The position numbers were made by a program, and so were the translations under genes. The notes beneath the pieces were generated by a model. The model had not been told where the DNA came from, did no database searches, and was given only the letters and a program-made list of their open reading frames with translations. This document shows, piece after piece, positions 1-8,668 of a stretch of 64,000 nt of DNA (position 1 is its first letter; the number at the start of each line of letters is the position of its first letter). Source of the stretch: Ruegeria conchae (GTDB lineage: Bacteria; Pseudomonadota; Alphaproteobacteria; Rhodobacterales; Rhodobacteraceae); NCBI RefSeq assembly GCF_000192475.1, contig NZ_AEYW01000014.1, positions 1 to 64,000 of the forward strand. The letters run 5' to 3'.

Positions 1-1100
1 TCGTCATGCCCACCTTGATCGGTGTTATCCTGATCCGCAACGGGGGCAGCGGCAGGTTCGCCATGACTCAAGCTGTTGCCACTAATCGGCACTTTGGCAC
101 CATCCGTATCCGGACCGCTCCACAGCAGCCTCAGCGTCTGTGCACCTGAGTATTCGAAATACAAAAGCTCAAGATCATGGGATCCCGCGGTCAAAAACAG
201 AGTCTCGTGGATTTCGGTGGTCCCGTGACGTCCGTCATTGTCGATGATCTGCACGCCATCCAGAGACAAAGCTGAACCGTCATCCGATTCCAGATAAATC
301 GTGTACTCGCCCGCCATTTCAACGTTTAGCTGGCCCGTTATCTCTGCAGCAAAACGGCTGCGTGGGCCATCTTCCCACCACGCTTTTCTGCTCTTTTCAT
401 AGTTAACCTCGGTCAAGATCTGTTCGGCAATCGGGTCAGCGTCAAAATTGATCTGATCCAACGTCTTATCCCCACGATTAATCTTGACGAACTTAGCTTC
501 AAGACCGGGATTAGTCGTCGCCTCGGCTACAGTATCCGGCGCAGCCTCTGCGCTGGCCGCTACGCTGTCGGTGCCCTCATTTGCCGCGTCGGTATCCGCC
601 GGCAAGGAATAGTTAACTACACTGGAGTCGATCAGTTGCAGTTCATTATCAGTATCGGGTCCGCTCCATTCCAGCTTTAGCGTTTGCGCACCGCCACTTT
701 CAAAGTAGCGGACTTCAATTTCATGAGCACCCGAGCTCAATTCCAGCGAAACCGGAACCAGTTTTGCGCCATGGTTACCGTCATTGTTGATGACCAACTC
801 GCCATCAACATAGAGCGCCGAACCGTCATCCGACGTCAAATGGATGGTGTAAACGCCATCCTCAATCACATTGAGGCTTCCAGTGTAGCGCGCGGCGAAG
901 GAATCCTGAGGTCCCCCATCCCAAAAAGCGTCATAGGACCACACCGCATCCAATTCTGTTGCGATCTCGACCGCATCGGGCGATCTGTCAAAGTCAATTT
1001 CACTCAGGCTGGAAACCCAATTAGGCAAAACGTAATATTCTGCGACGAAACCCAAGCCTTGAGTTGGGATCCCGAAATTCCGAATATCGATACTGCTCAT
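1..1100 (-). CDS. PA14-repeat protein, 3' part beyond the left edge
   Basis: This reading frame stays open from an ATG at 1098-1100 to the left edge, giving about 366 residues. An AAGGA ribosome site lies at suitable distance upstream of the ATG. The protein carries two PA14-like beta-sandwich units, at about residues 16-150 and 198-340. Each has the signature SDDGSAL, a following NDG.HG segment and a closing W-SGPDTD motif. A linker rich in Ala, Asp and Thr separates them. PA14 domains usually bind carbohydrate. There is no N-terminal signal peptide, which in this bacterial group often means C-terminal RTX-type export by a type I secretion system, but the C-terminus that would show this is outside the window. 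A role as a surface or matrix glycan-binding protein is an inference from the domain and the polysaccharide neighbourhood. Confidence 0.85.
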   Translation of the reverse strand, partial: MSSIDIRNFGIPTQGLGFVAEYYVLPNWVSSLSEIDFDRSPDAVEIATELDAVWSYDAFWDGGPQDSFAARYTGSLNVIEDGVYTIHLTSDDGSALYVDGELVINNDGNHGAKLVPVSLELSSGAHEIEVRYFESGGAQTLKLEWSGPDTDNELQLIDSSVVNYSLPADTDAANEGTDSVAASAEAAPDTVAEATTNPGLEAKFVKINRGDKTLDQINFDADPIAEQILTEVNYEKSRKAWWEDGPRSRFAAEITGQLNVEMAGEYTIYLESDDGSALSLDGVQIIDNDGRHGTTEIHETLFLTAGSHDLELLYFEYSGAQTLRLLWSGPDTDGAKVPISGNSLSHGEPAAAPVADQDNTDQGGHD

Positions 1101-1828
1101 GACGTTATCCTTGGTTCAGGCAACAAAAGCCGAATTTGGCTCCAATTGATGTGGTGGCGATTACGGGGTACGGAGACACAAAGGCGAAAGTGCGGCGGGA
1201 CTCTGGCAAATGAACATATCCACGGCGGAATTGTGTCCATTCTGAGTACTCTTTTGATAAGGAATAGCTAATAGCCGCGAAATCGCAGTCATTGTTTTAG
1301 GGGCCTTTGCCCAGCTGCAAGCCATCTCTCACACATAGTCCTATTGTGCCCAGCGGTCCGTAACCCCCGGGAATCATGGTCGTTTAAACGCAACGAAGTA
1401 CTAGTTCACCATCCCTGAACAATGGCATACTCAGGGGGCAAATTGCCCACAACCCAGAAATACTGAATGCCATAAACGCAAGCGGGACATTGCCGAGCGC
1501 GCCCTATTTTTCGCCGAATTTATGCCCAAGACGCCGATTTTTCCGTGCGCACAGGCCGTTTGGCGCCTATCGCCGCCCAAATTTCATTAATTTTTTCATA
1601 GAATCTTCATGTAAGTTGGCAGCAGTACACTGCCCAACGCGGGAAACATGCCCTAGCTTTTCAACTACCGGTTTTTTGGGCCCACTGCGTGACAACTTTG
1701 AATCGCTTTGTAAAAACCGCCGGAACAATAAACGTATTTTGGCCGCTCCAGCAAAAGCCAGCAACTAACAATAGACAACAACACATTGCTGAGCCATCAA
1801 AGGTCATTGGTTCAATAAGAGTGGAATA
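1101..1828. other. Intergenic region between divergent genes
   Basis: This 728-base stretch separates the PA14 gene from the WecG-type gene and probably holds promoters for both. I see two short perfect palindromes, CGTTTAAACG at 1381-1390 and GGGCAA-A-TTGCCC at 1436-1448. There is also an imperfect hairpin, GTTGGCAG with CTGCCCAAC, near 1615-1638. A frame of 92 codons at 1490-1768 has no protein-like features. No RNA gene or convincing promoter pair could be assigned. Confidence 0.4.
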
Positions 1829-2620
1829 GTGTTTGTGAATTCCGAAACTGACATTGCGACACAACAAACAGCGCAAGGCCCGGAGTTTCTGTCGCTGGTC
1901 AGTCAGCCAACAAAAGCAGGACTTTTTGAAAGTATCGTCAGTTGCTGGGATAAAGGGCAAGGCTTTACGCTGGCCACGTTGAATCTGGACCACATCGTGA
2001 AGATGCGTCAGATGCCCGAGTTTCATTCAGCCTATATTGCGCACACTCACGTCGTCGCTGACGGCAATCCCATTGTGTGGCTGTCGCGTCTGGCGGGACG
2101 ATCCATCGAACTGATGCCCGGCTCAGACCTTATCGCCCCGCTCGCGCGGCTGGCCGCCGAGCACGACATATCCGTCGCACTGCTGGGGGCAACTCAGGAC
2201 ACGTTGGATCGCGCAGCGGACCTACTGGAAAAGGATAATCCCGGGCTCCGCGTCGTGACAAAGATTGCGCCCCCCTTTGGGCTTGATCCCGATGGGCCCG
2301 AAGTTGCCACCTATCTTGAAACAATCCACACGGAAGGTGCGCGCCTGTGCTTCTTGGCCCTTGGTGCGCCCAAACAAGAAATGCTGGCGGTCCGCGGGGC
2401 GCAGCTTGCACCAGCCTGCGGTTTTGTCTCGATTGGGGCTGGGCTTGATTTTATCGCGGGCAGCCAGACACGGGCACCGTCCTGGGTTCGCAAACTGGCC
2501 TTGGAATGGGTCTGGCGCATGGTTAGCCACCCGGTTCGTTTGGCAACGCGCTACGGGCGGTGTTTGGTCATCTTGCCAAAGTTGTCGTGGCAGGCCTTGT
2601 GGGCGCGTTTCACGCGTTGA
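1829..2620 (+). CDS. WecG/TagA/CpsF-family glycosyltransferase
   Basis: The 263-residue protein matches the WecG/TagA/CpsF family, whose members add N-acetylmannosamine-type sugars to a lipid-linked acceptor at the inner face of the cytoplasmic membrane. The motif order is typical: VADGNPIVWLSR near residue 75, LALGAPKQE near residue 177, and SIGAGLDFIAG followed by a basic tail with W.W.R near residues 200-245. The start is GTG at 1829, with a second in-frame GTG two codons later; the ribosome site is weak. The gene stands alone on the plus strand and converges on the kinase gene. It probably contributes one sugar to the polysaccharide made by this locus; the donor sugar cannot be read from sequence. 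Confidence 0.85.
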   Translation: MFVNSETDIATQQTAQGPEFLSLVSQPTKAGLFESIVSCWDKGQGFTLATLNLDHIVKMRQMPEFHSAYIAHTHVVADGNPIVWLSRLAGRSIELMPGSDLIAPLARLAAEHDISVALLGATQDTLDRAADLLEKDNPGLRVVTKIAPPFGLDPDGPEVATYLETIHTEGARLCFLALGAPKQEMLAVRGAQLAPACGFVSIGAGLDFIAGSQTRAPSWVRKLALEWVWRMVSHPVRLATRYGRCLVILPKLSWQALWARFTR

Positions 2621-2685
2621 ATCTCGCGCCAGCGGACATTGTCTTGCTCAAGCCCGGGCGCCCCCACACCTGCTGACAACAATCG

Positions 2686-3522
2686 TCAGTAGCCGTATTT
2701 ATCCAGCGTTTCGAGATAACGGCATTTATTCAATACCACGCCCAAGAGATTGCAGCGTGCCGAAATCTCGTCTTTGCACTTCTCCAGCTCCTCAGCGGTA
2801 GAATTTTCCGCAGCGGCCACCAGAAGCACGCAGTCAATCTGATCTAGAAAGGCATATGTATCGTCGCAGGTCAGCATGGGGGGCGTATCGAATAACATGA
2901 TGTCGGGCTGATACCGCTCTTCCATCCGATCAATGACATGGGCCGCATCTTTGTCCTGAAGCAACTCGGCTGACTCCGGGACCGAGTGGCTATTCAGAGC
3001 AAAAGCCAACTTTTCATCATAGCAAACGATGTGATCTTCTGGCTGACTTTCACCTTCCAACGCTTTAGCAAAGTGATATTCACCTGTTTGCAGCAACTTG
3101 TGAATCGATGGGCGGCGCAGGTCGAGATCGACCAATATCACCCGGGTATTTCGCTGACGCGCAAAGCTAAAAGCTAGATTCAGACACAGAGTTGTCTTGC
3201 CACAGGCAGAACCGGGCGATGCGATTGCGACCCGGCGCCAGTTATTGCTTTGCATCTGATGCATCATACGTGTGCGCAACACATCGAAGGATACAGATTC
3301 TGTAGTCGCCTCGTGGCCGGAAATACGTGCCCGCATCAACTGCTTCGGATTCAATTTATACTTGGGCAGGTCTGCCCACAGCTTTTCCTTAAGTGAAGCA
3401 GGAGACCCCTCTGGCTGCAGTGTTTCGACCGGCGTCGGCGCGGAGGTCTGCTCCTTTTTATCTGCATCAGAAACTCTCCGCGCTTCGCGGGCTTTCTGGA
3501 TGGCAGTTTGAATACGTTCCAT
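2686..3522 (-). CDS. BY-kinase / CpsD-CapB-type ATPase for polysaccharide assembly
   Basis: The 278-residue protein is a cytoplasmic P-loop ATPase of the bacterial tyrosine kinase (BY-kinase) type that works with a Wzz-like partner to control polysaccharide length and export. The Walker A site is PGSACGKTT at residues 103-111, Walker A' is ILVDLDLR at 129-136, and Walker B is IMLFDTPP at 208-215. The last residues hold three tyrosines (269, 276, 278), a short version of the usual autophosphorylated cluster. The first 60 residues are a polar, probably disordered linker. The separate Wzz-like gene lies 15 bases upstream on the same strand, so kinase and membrane partner are split, as in many alphaproteobacterial and exosortase-linked loci. 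Confidence 0.9.
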   Translation of the reverse strand: MERIQTAIQKAREARRVSDADKKEQTSAPTPVETLQPEGSPASLKEKLWADLPKYKLNPKQLMRARISGHEATTESVSFDVLRTRMMHQMQSNNWRRVAIASPGSACGKTTLCLNLAFSFARQRNTRVILVDLDLRRPSIHKLLQTGEYHFAKALEGESQPEDHIVCYDEKLAFALNSHSVPESAELLQDKDAAHVIDRMEERYQPDIMLFDTPPMLTCDDTYAFLDQIDCVLLVAAAENSTAEELEKCKDEISARCNLLGVVLNKCRYLETLDKYGY

Positions 3523-3537
3523 AACCTTCGTGTCCCG

Positions 3538-5094
3538 TTATCCCAAATTCAACCGATCAAGCAAATATGTCGCGCCAAGCTTTTCGGCGACCTTTTCGAT
3601 AACAAGATCAAGTGGCAAGTAATATAAGTGAATGAGATACAAAGCCGCAACTGCACCCACGATCGGAAGGCACAGCCCAGCGACAATCATGCTGCGACGG
3701 ATAGCGATCTCGCGTCTCGTCCACATATATGGCACAGTTCCAAAAACAGGTTCGCCAAGACGCGAGGATATATCGACAGGTCTACGTACCGTCGAATTGA
3801 GGACCTCTAGTAGTACGAACAGCCCCCCTGCCAACGCCAAACCGGCGGCCATCCCAATGGCTGCAACTTTTTTGCGACTAGGTTCCGCTGGGAACGTCGG
3901 TACAGTGGCATGTTCTGTCACGGTGATGCGCTGGCCGCGAGATTGCGCCTCGATTTGATCGCCGGTGCGAGCCTCAGCGAGGCTGGCCGTCGCCTGAGTG
4001 TATTGCAATTGCAGATTATCATAGTCCCGCTCGAGCGTGCCAAGGGCAATCGCATTAGTTGGCGTGGCCTCGATGGATTGGGCCAGTAATTCCAGTTCGG
4101 TATTGATGTCGGTTTTTTGAGCCTCGATGAAATCGATCTGCCCATCGATATCGGAAACTTGGAGGTCGAACGCTGTGAAATTGGGTGCCGTTTCAGTGCC
4201 AAGACCCAATTGGATATTGGCCGCCTCCAACGCCGCGATCTGACCGTCCAGCGACCGAATGCGCGGATGATCAGATGAATAGATTACAAGAGCCGAGGCC
4301 CGCTCGTCCTGCAATTGCCGCAGACGGCGCTGTTCCGGCGTCAGGCTCTCACCGGCCAGGTCCGAACGCCCAGTCCGTTCGTAGACTTCAACAAGCCGGG
4401 AACGACGGTCGCGCAGACCCGACAGTTCGCGATCCAACTGCAATATACGTTCCTGCAACGAGGACTGGCGTTCACGGCTATAGGTCAGGCTGTCCGGCAA
4501 GGCATCTTTATGCGCCTCTTTGAATTCAAGAATCTTGCGGTTTTGCTCTGCCATTTCACCATCCAAACGAGCCACCTCTTGCACAAAAAAGTCCAGCGTT
4601 TGCGCCGCAACACCTGTGCGCATTGCCACGTTCTCTTGCAGGATCTGCGTGACCAGTTCGTTGGTAACCCGGGCCGAATTCTCGGCATCCGGCGCCGCAA
4701 AAGATACTGTCACAAATGCGGCCTGATTTCGGGTATCAAATGGTAACTGAAGCTCAATCCGTTCTTCCATATCCCAGACGATTTCGTCCGATGTCAAATT
4801 TGGTTGGTCGTCATGCACGCCAAAGCGGCGCGACAATTCCAGCAAATTGGCCCTTGCCATAACCCGTTGCTGGATAACCTGCAGAATTTCGACGACGCTA
4901 GCCTGCACGGTTGTTGAGGCAAGATCTCCCGGGATCTGCGCGGATTCCACAACCAGCCGAGATTGGGCTTTGTAAACCGGCGGCAGCATAAATGCCGCGT
5001 AAATGCCAGCAAGTGTGCAAAACACAATGATAGGGATAATGAAATAGAGCCTGCGCCACACCAAAGAAAGGTAAAACCGGATATCGTTCGTCAT
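3538..5094 (-). CDS. Wzz/GumC-type polysaccharide chain-length determinant
   Basis: I place the start at the ATG at 5092-5094, giving 518 residues. A longer frame to 5226 exists, but its extra 44 residues lie inside the upstream ATPase gene and look unlike a protein terminus. The chosen start overlaps the upstream stop as ATGA, a sign of translational coupling. A transmembrane segment follows the N-terminus at about residues 15-38. A long periplasmic region rich in Glu, Gln and Arg predicts coiled coils at about 170-400. Then come a Pro-rich segment (TVPTFPAEPS), a second membrane helix, and a third hydrophobic segment near the C-terminus. No kinase domain is fused; the adjacent BY-kinase supplies it. 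It should set chain length and link the inner-membrane polymerase to the outer-membrane exporter. Confidence 0.88.
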   Translation of the reverse strand: MTNDIRFYLSLVWRRLYFIIPIIVFCTLAGIYAAFMLPPVYKAQSRLVVESAQIPGDLASTTVQASVVEILQVIQQRVMARANLLELSRRFGVHDDQPNLTSDEIVWDMEERIELQLPFDTRNQAAFVTVSFAAPDAENSARVTNELVTQILQENVAMRTGVAAQTLDFFVQEVARLDGEMAEQNRKILEFKEAHKDALPDSLTYSRERQSSLQERILQLDRELSGLRDRRSRLVEVYERTGRSDLAGESLTPEQRRLRQLQDERASALVIYSSDHPRIRSLDGQIAALEAANIQLGLGTETAPNFTAFDLQVSDIDGQIDFIEAQKTDINTELELLAQSIEATPTNAIALGTLERDYDNLQLQYTQATASLAEARTGDQIEAQSRGQRITVTEHATVPTFPAEPSRKKVAAIGMAAGLALAGGLFVLLEVLNSTVRRPVDISSRLGEPVFGTVPYMWTRREIAIRRSMIVAGLCLPIVGAVAALYLIHLYYLPLDLVIEKVAEKLGATYLLDRLNLG

Positions 5095-6041
5095 GATGTC
5101 AGGCCGTTTTTGTCCGAATCCAAACTCGCGGCGAAAAAGGCACCATCGTTGAGGACCATCTCTACCGTGTGCTGCACGACGCCTTTGCGGCCTCGCGTAA
5201 AGGCATAAACCATCGACAGATCGCAAAGCTGATTAACCAAACGCGGCACTCCTTTTGTGGACTCGTAGATCTGATCGGTTGCGGCCGGGCTGAAAAAATT
5301 GCGTTCGGCCCCTGCTACATCAAGTCTGTGTGCCACGTATTTGCGCACTGTTTTCTTATCCATTGACTTCAAGTGGAAACTCGACGCCACGCGTTGCGCA
5401 AACTGACGCATTTCTGGGCGACGGATGATTTCCTGTAGCTCGGGTTGTCCAACCAGGACCAACTGCAACAATTCATCCTTGTTTGAATTGATGTTCGTGA
5501 ACATCCTGAGCTCTTCCAGCGATTCAGATGTCAGGTTCTGAGCTTCGTCAAATATCAGGATCACCCGGTGACCTTTGGCATATTCCTCAATCAAATGGGC
5601 CTGGAAATTGGCAAAGAGGTCGACATAGGTAGCATCAGCAGGGGCGGGCTGATCCAACGCCATTAAGACCCAGCGCAACAGCTCGCCACGATCGCCGTGG
5701 GCGTTTGAGATCAAGCCGATCTTCACATCACTCCCGACGCTTTTCAGAAGATGGTGCAACAGCGTTGTCTTGCCAGCCCCCACATCGCCGGTAATCAGGG
5801 TGATCGGCGCTCGTGTCAGGATGCCGTACTCCAGCATCGTGTACGCCTGAAGATGAGCTTTCGACCAGAAAATGAATTCCGGGTCGGGTAACAGGGAAAA
5901 AGGCCGCTCGGTTAACCCGAAGTGAGCGGAGTAGATGTCAAGCGAACTAGAGTTGTCGCTCGGTGTTTGGCTGGGACGAATATTCAAATCCTCGTACTCA
6001 TTTACTTGCGCCAACATATCCGAACTCTCGGATATCCCCAT
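5091..6041 (-). CDS. ExeA-like AAA ATPase of exosortase/polysaccharide loci
   Basis: The 316-residue protein resembles the putative secretion ATPase (ExeA/GspA-like AAA family) that regularly accompanies PEP-CTERM and exosortase polysaccharide loci. The N-terminal segment FGLTERPFSLLPDP is a family signature at about residues 41-54. Walker A is GDVGAGKTT at 85-93 and Walker B with DEAQ is VILIFDEAQNL at 160-170. A winged-helix-like C-terminal part follows. It is the first gene of the operon with the Wzz-like and kinase genes and overlaps the Wzz start by four bases. There is no clear ribosome site before the ATG at 6041; an internal ATG eight codons later is an alternative. It probably powers or regulates assembly of the export complex. 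Confidence 0.87.
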   Translation of the reverse strand: MGISESSDMLAQVNEYEDLNIRPSQTPSDNSSSLDIYSAHFGLTERPFSLLPDPEFIFWSKAHLQAYTMLEYGILTRAPITLITGDVGAGKTTLLHHLLKSVGSDVKIGLISNAHGDRGELLRWVLMALDQPAPADATYVDLFANFQAHLIEEYAKGHRVILIFDEAQNLTSESLEELRMFTNINSNKDELLQLVLVGQPELQEIIRRPEMRQFAQRVASSFHLKSMDKKTVRKYVAHRLDVAGAERNFFSPAATDQIYESTKGVPRLVNQLCDLSMVYAFTRGRKGVVQHTVEMVLNDGAFFAASLDSDKNGLTS

Positions 6042-6856
6042 AGTGGTTCGGGAATTCAGACTTTTTAGCGCTACACTCTAAACTACAGCTACTATTTACT
6101 TACCACCTCTCGTAGCAAACACATGTGATTTAGGCCACAACTTAAGCGGTTTTTCGGGCAACGCGTACAAGACCAGTCATCCTGCGGGGATGAGTATTAA
6201 GATATCAATCCCGAATCCCCGTCATTGTCTCAGAATTCCCTCGCACTTCAGCATAGCACAACCCGAGTATGTGCAAAGTGAACGTTTGCTTCAGCATTTC
6301 AAGGGTTTTTGCGTCGAGAACAGACCATGACGCACCCACGCAAAGCGTCGTAATGTGCCGTAATTCATTTGCAAAGGTTGCTTCACTGGCATCTGCGGTC
6401 AGACTCATCGACTGAAATGGCTGCAAATTTGGAGCCTGCATGTCGGGCAGAGCAGCTGAATTTTATTCAGATTCGCCAATGAATTTTCGACGCGCATTGG
6501 AAACAATCGCGACCTGATGCCGCTATTGTGAAGAACTCGAGCGCTCGACGAGTCAGCGCTCGATACAGTGTGAGAGTTGTCCGGGCTAAAGCTTCTGCTT
6601 AGCCAACTTGGTAGAATCTCCGAAAAGGCGCTATCTGAACGGGGTTACCGGCCGGTTCTTTCTCTTTGACAGACTCGAAACCGGGGCTTACTCCACTTTT
6701 GGCGGTGTCCGATTGCTCTGGCATCATCGTCAACGGGGCCCAGGGGTCAGCCATCTGGCTGGTCCAAGTTTACCGGGCTCTGGTTTATTGTGTATCGCTG
6801 CGGTCCGTCCGCGATGTAAGTAATGAGTAAAAAAGCCGATTGGAGACAATCTGACC
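6042..6856. other. Divergent regulatory region with operator-like repeats
   Basis: This region separates the minus-strand ATPase operon from the plus-strand six-gene block and must hold their promoters. The clearest structure is at 6537-6563: the 12-base palindrome TCGAGCGCTCGA is followed after seven bases by a second copy of GCGCTCGA. GAGCGCT (6539-6545) and AGCGCTC (6555-6561) could also pair as a hairpin. A possible small gene (6205-6408 minus) is listed separately. I could not assign -35 and -10 boxes with confidence. Confidence 0.4.
6205..6408 (-). CDS. Possible small hypothetical protein
   Basis: A frame of 78 codons runs from 6441 to 6205; I favour the internal ATG at 6406-6408, giving 67 residues. 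The predicted product is mostly helical, with Glu and Ala near the start and a hydrophobic Leu-rich stretch (LKQTFTLHILGLCYAEV) near the end. It resembles no family I recognise. Codon use is plausible but not decisive, there is no strong ribosome site, and the region is otherwise a promoter area. It could equally be chance. Confidence 0.25.
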   Translation of the reverse strand: MSLTADASEATFANELRHITTLCVGASWSVLDAKTLEMLKQTFTLHILGLCYAEVRGNSETMTGIRD

Positions 6857-7822
6857 ATGGCGTTACAATTCGATATCGGCATTCTGGGACACTCTGGCTT
6901 TGTTGGTTCAACCCTCGCGCGAGCTCTGCCGGATGCGCATAGGTTTAACTCTCGCACCGTGCAAAACGCCGAAGGCCAGAGATTTGACACGCTATATTGC
7001 GCTGCCGCGCCCGGTTCGATGTTTGAGGCCAACAAGTATCCGGACCGCGACGCCCAACGCATTGATGCATTGATCGCCTCGCTTTCACGGATGCAAGCGC
7101 GCAGATTTGTGCTGATTTCAACAATCGCCGTACTGGACCGTTTCGATGGCGGATATACTGAAACTAATGCAAATTATCAGGAAACCGTCGCCTATGGCGT
7201 CAACCGCAGAAGGCTAGAGCAAGCCTGTCAGGCCCATTTCCCGCAATGCCTAATCGTTCGCTTACCAGCCTTGTTCGGGCCCGGCTTGATGAAGAACTTC
7301 ATCTTCGACCTGATGAATCCCATGCCCACCATGCTGAATTCGGCCGCTTATGAAAAGCTGGAAACCCAGCTCCCGGCCTCATTGACCCCAACGTTAGGTA
7401 AAATTTACTCCGCCGATGATGCAGTTGGTATGTACGTGATCGATCGTGCTGCACTAGCAGCATTGCCGGATCGGGCTGAATTGACGGCCGAGGCGGATCA
7501 CGTTGGCATTAACGCCGTCATGTTCCACAACTGCCAAACCACCTATCAGTTCTATGAAATGACGCGACTGAATTCGGACATCAACCTTGCGCTGGAGGCC
7601 GGGCTGGATGTTCTGCACCTTGCGCCAGAACCGCTTATGGCATCCGAAGTTCATCGCGCCCTCATCGGACGGAACATGCCCGAAACTGCCGGAAAACTTC
7701 ACCAGGAAGACATGCGCACTCAACACGCTGGGCTTTTCGGCCAAGACGGTCCATACAATCGCTCCGGCGATGACGTACTGGCGGCACTGACCAGTTTCTT
7801 CTCAGCCTCGATGGAAGGTTGA
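6857..7822 (+). CDS. NAD-dependent epimerase/dehydratase-like protein
   Basis: The 321-residue protein begins with a Rossmann fold, GILGHSGFVGSTLAR at about residues 8-22, with the spacing of extended short-chain dehydrogenases acting on nucleotide sugars. A strand-turn LISTIAVLDRF at about 94 supplies the usual Ser/Thr region. The expected catalytic YxxxK is replaced by Y-GVNRRR at about 115-121, with Arg where Lys is expected, so catalysis may differ or be lost. After the RLPALFGPG motif the sequence is less typical. It opens a block of closely packed genes, with the next start only three bases after its stop. A sugar-modifying role is likely; the substrate is unknown. Confidence 0.7.
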   Translation: MALQFDIGILGHSGFVGSTLARALPDAHRFNSRTVQNAEGQRFDTLYCAAAPGSMFEANKYPDRDAQRIDALIASLSRMQARRFVLISTIAVLDRFDGGYTETNANYQETVAYGVNRRRLEQACQAHFPQCLIVRLPALFGPGLMKNFIFDLMNPMPTMLNSAAYEKLETQLPASLTPTLGKIYSADDAVGMYVIDRAALAALPDRAELTAEADHVGINAVMFHNCQTTYQFYEMTRLNSDINLALEAGLDVLHLAPEPLMASEVHRALIGRNMPETAGKLHQEDMRTQHAGLFGQDGPYNRSGDDVLAALTSFFSASMEG

Positions 7823-7825
7823 GCA

Positions 7826-8668
7826 ATGCAATATGCCGTTTCAAATATCGCCTGGACCGCAGATGATCGCCGCGACGTCTATGCCAGGCTACAGGCTGAG
7901 GGCATTACTGGGCTAGAGATCGCCCCTGGCCTACTGTTCAACACTGCAGACGACCCGTTCGAGCCAACTGATGCCCAGATCGCGTCAGTTCGGGGCGAAC
8001 TTGAAGAATTCGGGCTGAAGATCGTTTCGATGCAGTCTCTGCTTTTCGGAGTCGAAGGCGCCGATTTATTAGGCGAAGATACTGGACGGATGGCCTTTGA
8101 ACGGGGATTGAAACGCGCAATCACTTTGGCAGGACGGCTCGAGATACCCAATCTTGTGATGGGCTCACCCAAACAGCGCCAGCGACCACCGGAAATGCAA
8201 CCGGACGCTGCTGTCGACAGGGCCATCGAAATTCTGACACCGCTTGCTGACGCCGCCGCAGCTGCGGGCACAATAATCGCGATGGAGTGCAACCCCGGCG
8301 AATATGACACCAATTTCCTGATAACACCCGATGAAACGCTTGATTTCGTGAAACGCGCTGATCATGCTGCAATCATGCTGAATTTCGACGTTGGTGCGAC
8401 GCTGCTGACCGGCACATTTGATCGGGTCAAGGATCAGTTGACTGCGGCGGGCCCGACGCTCAGCCATGTCCATATCAGCGAACCGTTTCTCGCCCCCGCA
8501 CCTGCAAGCCCGGAAGATGCGGCACTGGTGCTGCACACCTTACACACACTTGGATACCAGCGCGCGGTTTCGATCGAGATGCGCCGGCCCGAAGATGGGC
8601 TTACCGGTCTGGATGCGGCGCTTAGCAACCTGTCGGCGGCACGTCATCTCAGCGGAGGTGACCCATGA
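7826..8668 (+). CDS. TIM-barrel sugar phosphate isomerase/epimerase
   Basis: The 280-residue protein belongs to the xylose-isomerase-like TIM-barrel superfamily (AP endonuclease family 2 fold), which includes sugar isomerases and epimerases using divalent metal. Metal-ligand candidates fall at the ends of strands: the Glu in IAMECNPGEYD, the Asp in LNFDVGATLL, the His in HVHISEP, and the Glu in SIEMRRPEDG. It starts three bases after the epimerase-like gene and overlaps the next gene by ATGA, so the three are very probably co-translated. With the FAD oxidoreductase downstream it may form a small pathway making an uncommon sugar. The exact reaction cannot be told from sequence. Confidence 0.75.
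   Translation: MQYAVSNIAWTADDRRDVYARLQAEGITGLEIAPGLLFNTADDPFEPTDAQIASVRGELEEFGLKIVSMQSLLFGVEGADLLGEDTGRMAFERGLKRAITLAGRLEIPNLVMGSPKQRQRPPEMQPDAAVDRAIEILTPLADAAAAAGTIIAMECNPGEYDTNFLITPDETLDFVKRADHAAIMLNFDVGATLLTGTFDRVKDQLTAAGPTLSHVHISEPFLAPAPASPEDAALVLHTLHTLGYQRAVSIEMRRPEDGLTGLDAALSNLSAARHLSGGDP

Noticed and set aside
1490-1768. A 92-codon plus-strand frame before the WecG-type gene
   Set aside because: Composition is Arg/Pro/Phe-rich without protein-like pattern, there is no ribosome site, and overlapping frames exist on the other strand. I treat the stretch as intergenic.
5095-5226. N-terminal extension of the Wzz-type protein
   Set aside because: The extra residues overlap the ATPase gene, lack a hydrophobic or family-like start, and ignore the ATGA coupling at 5091-5094.
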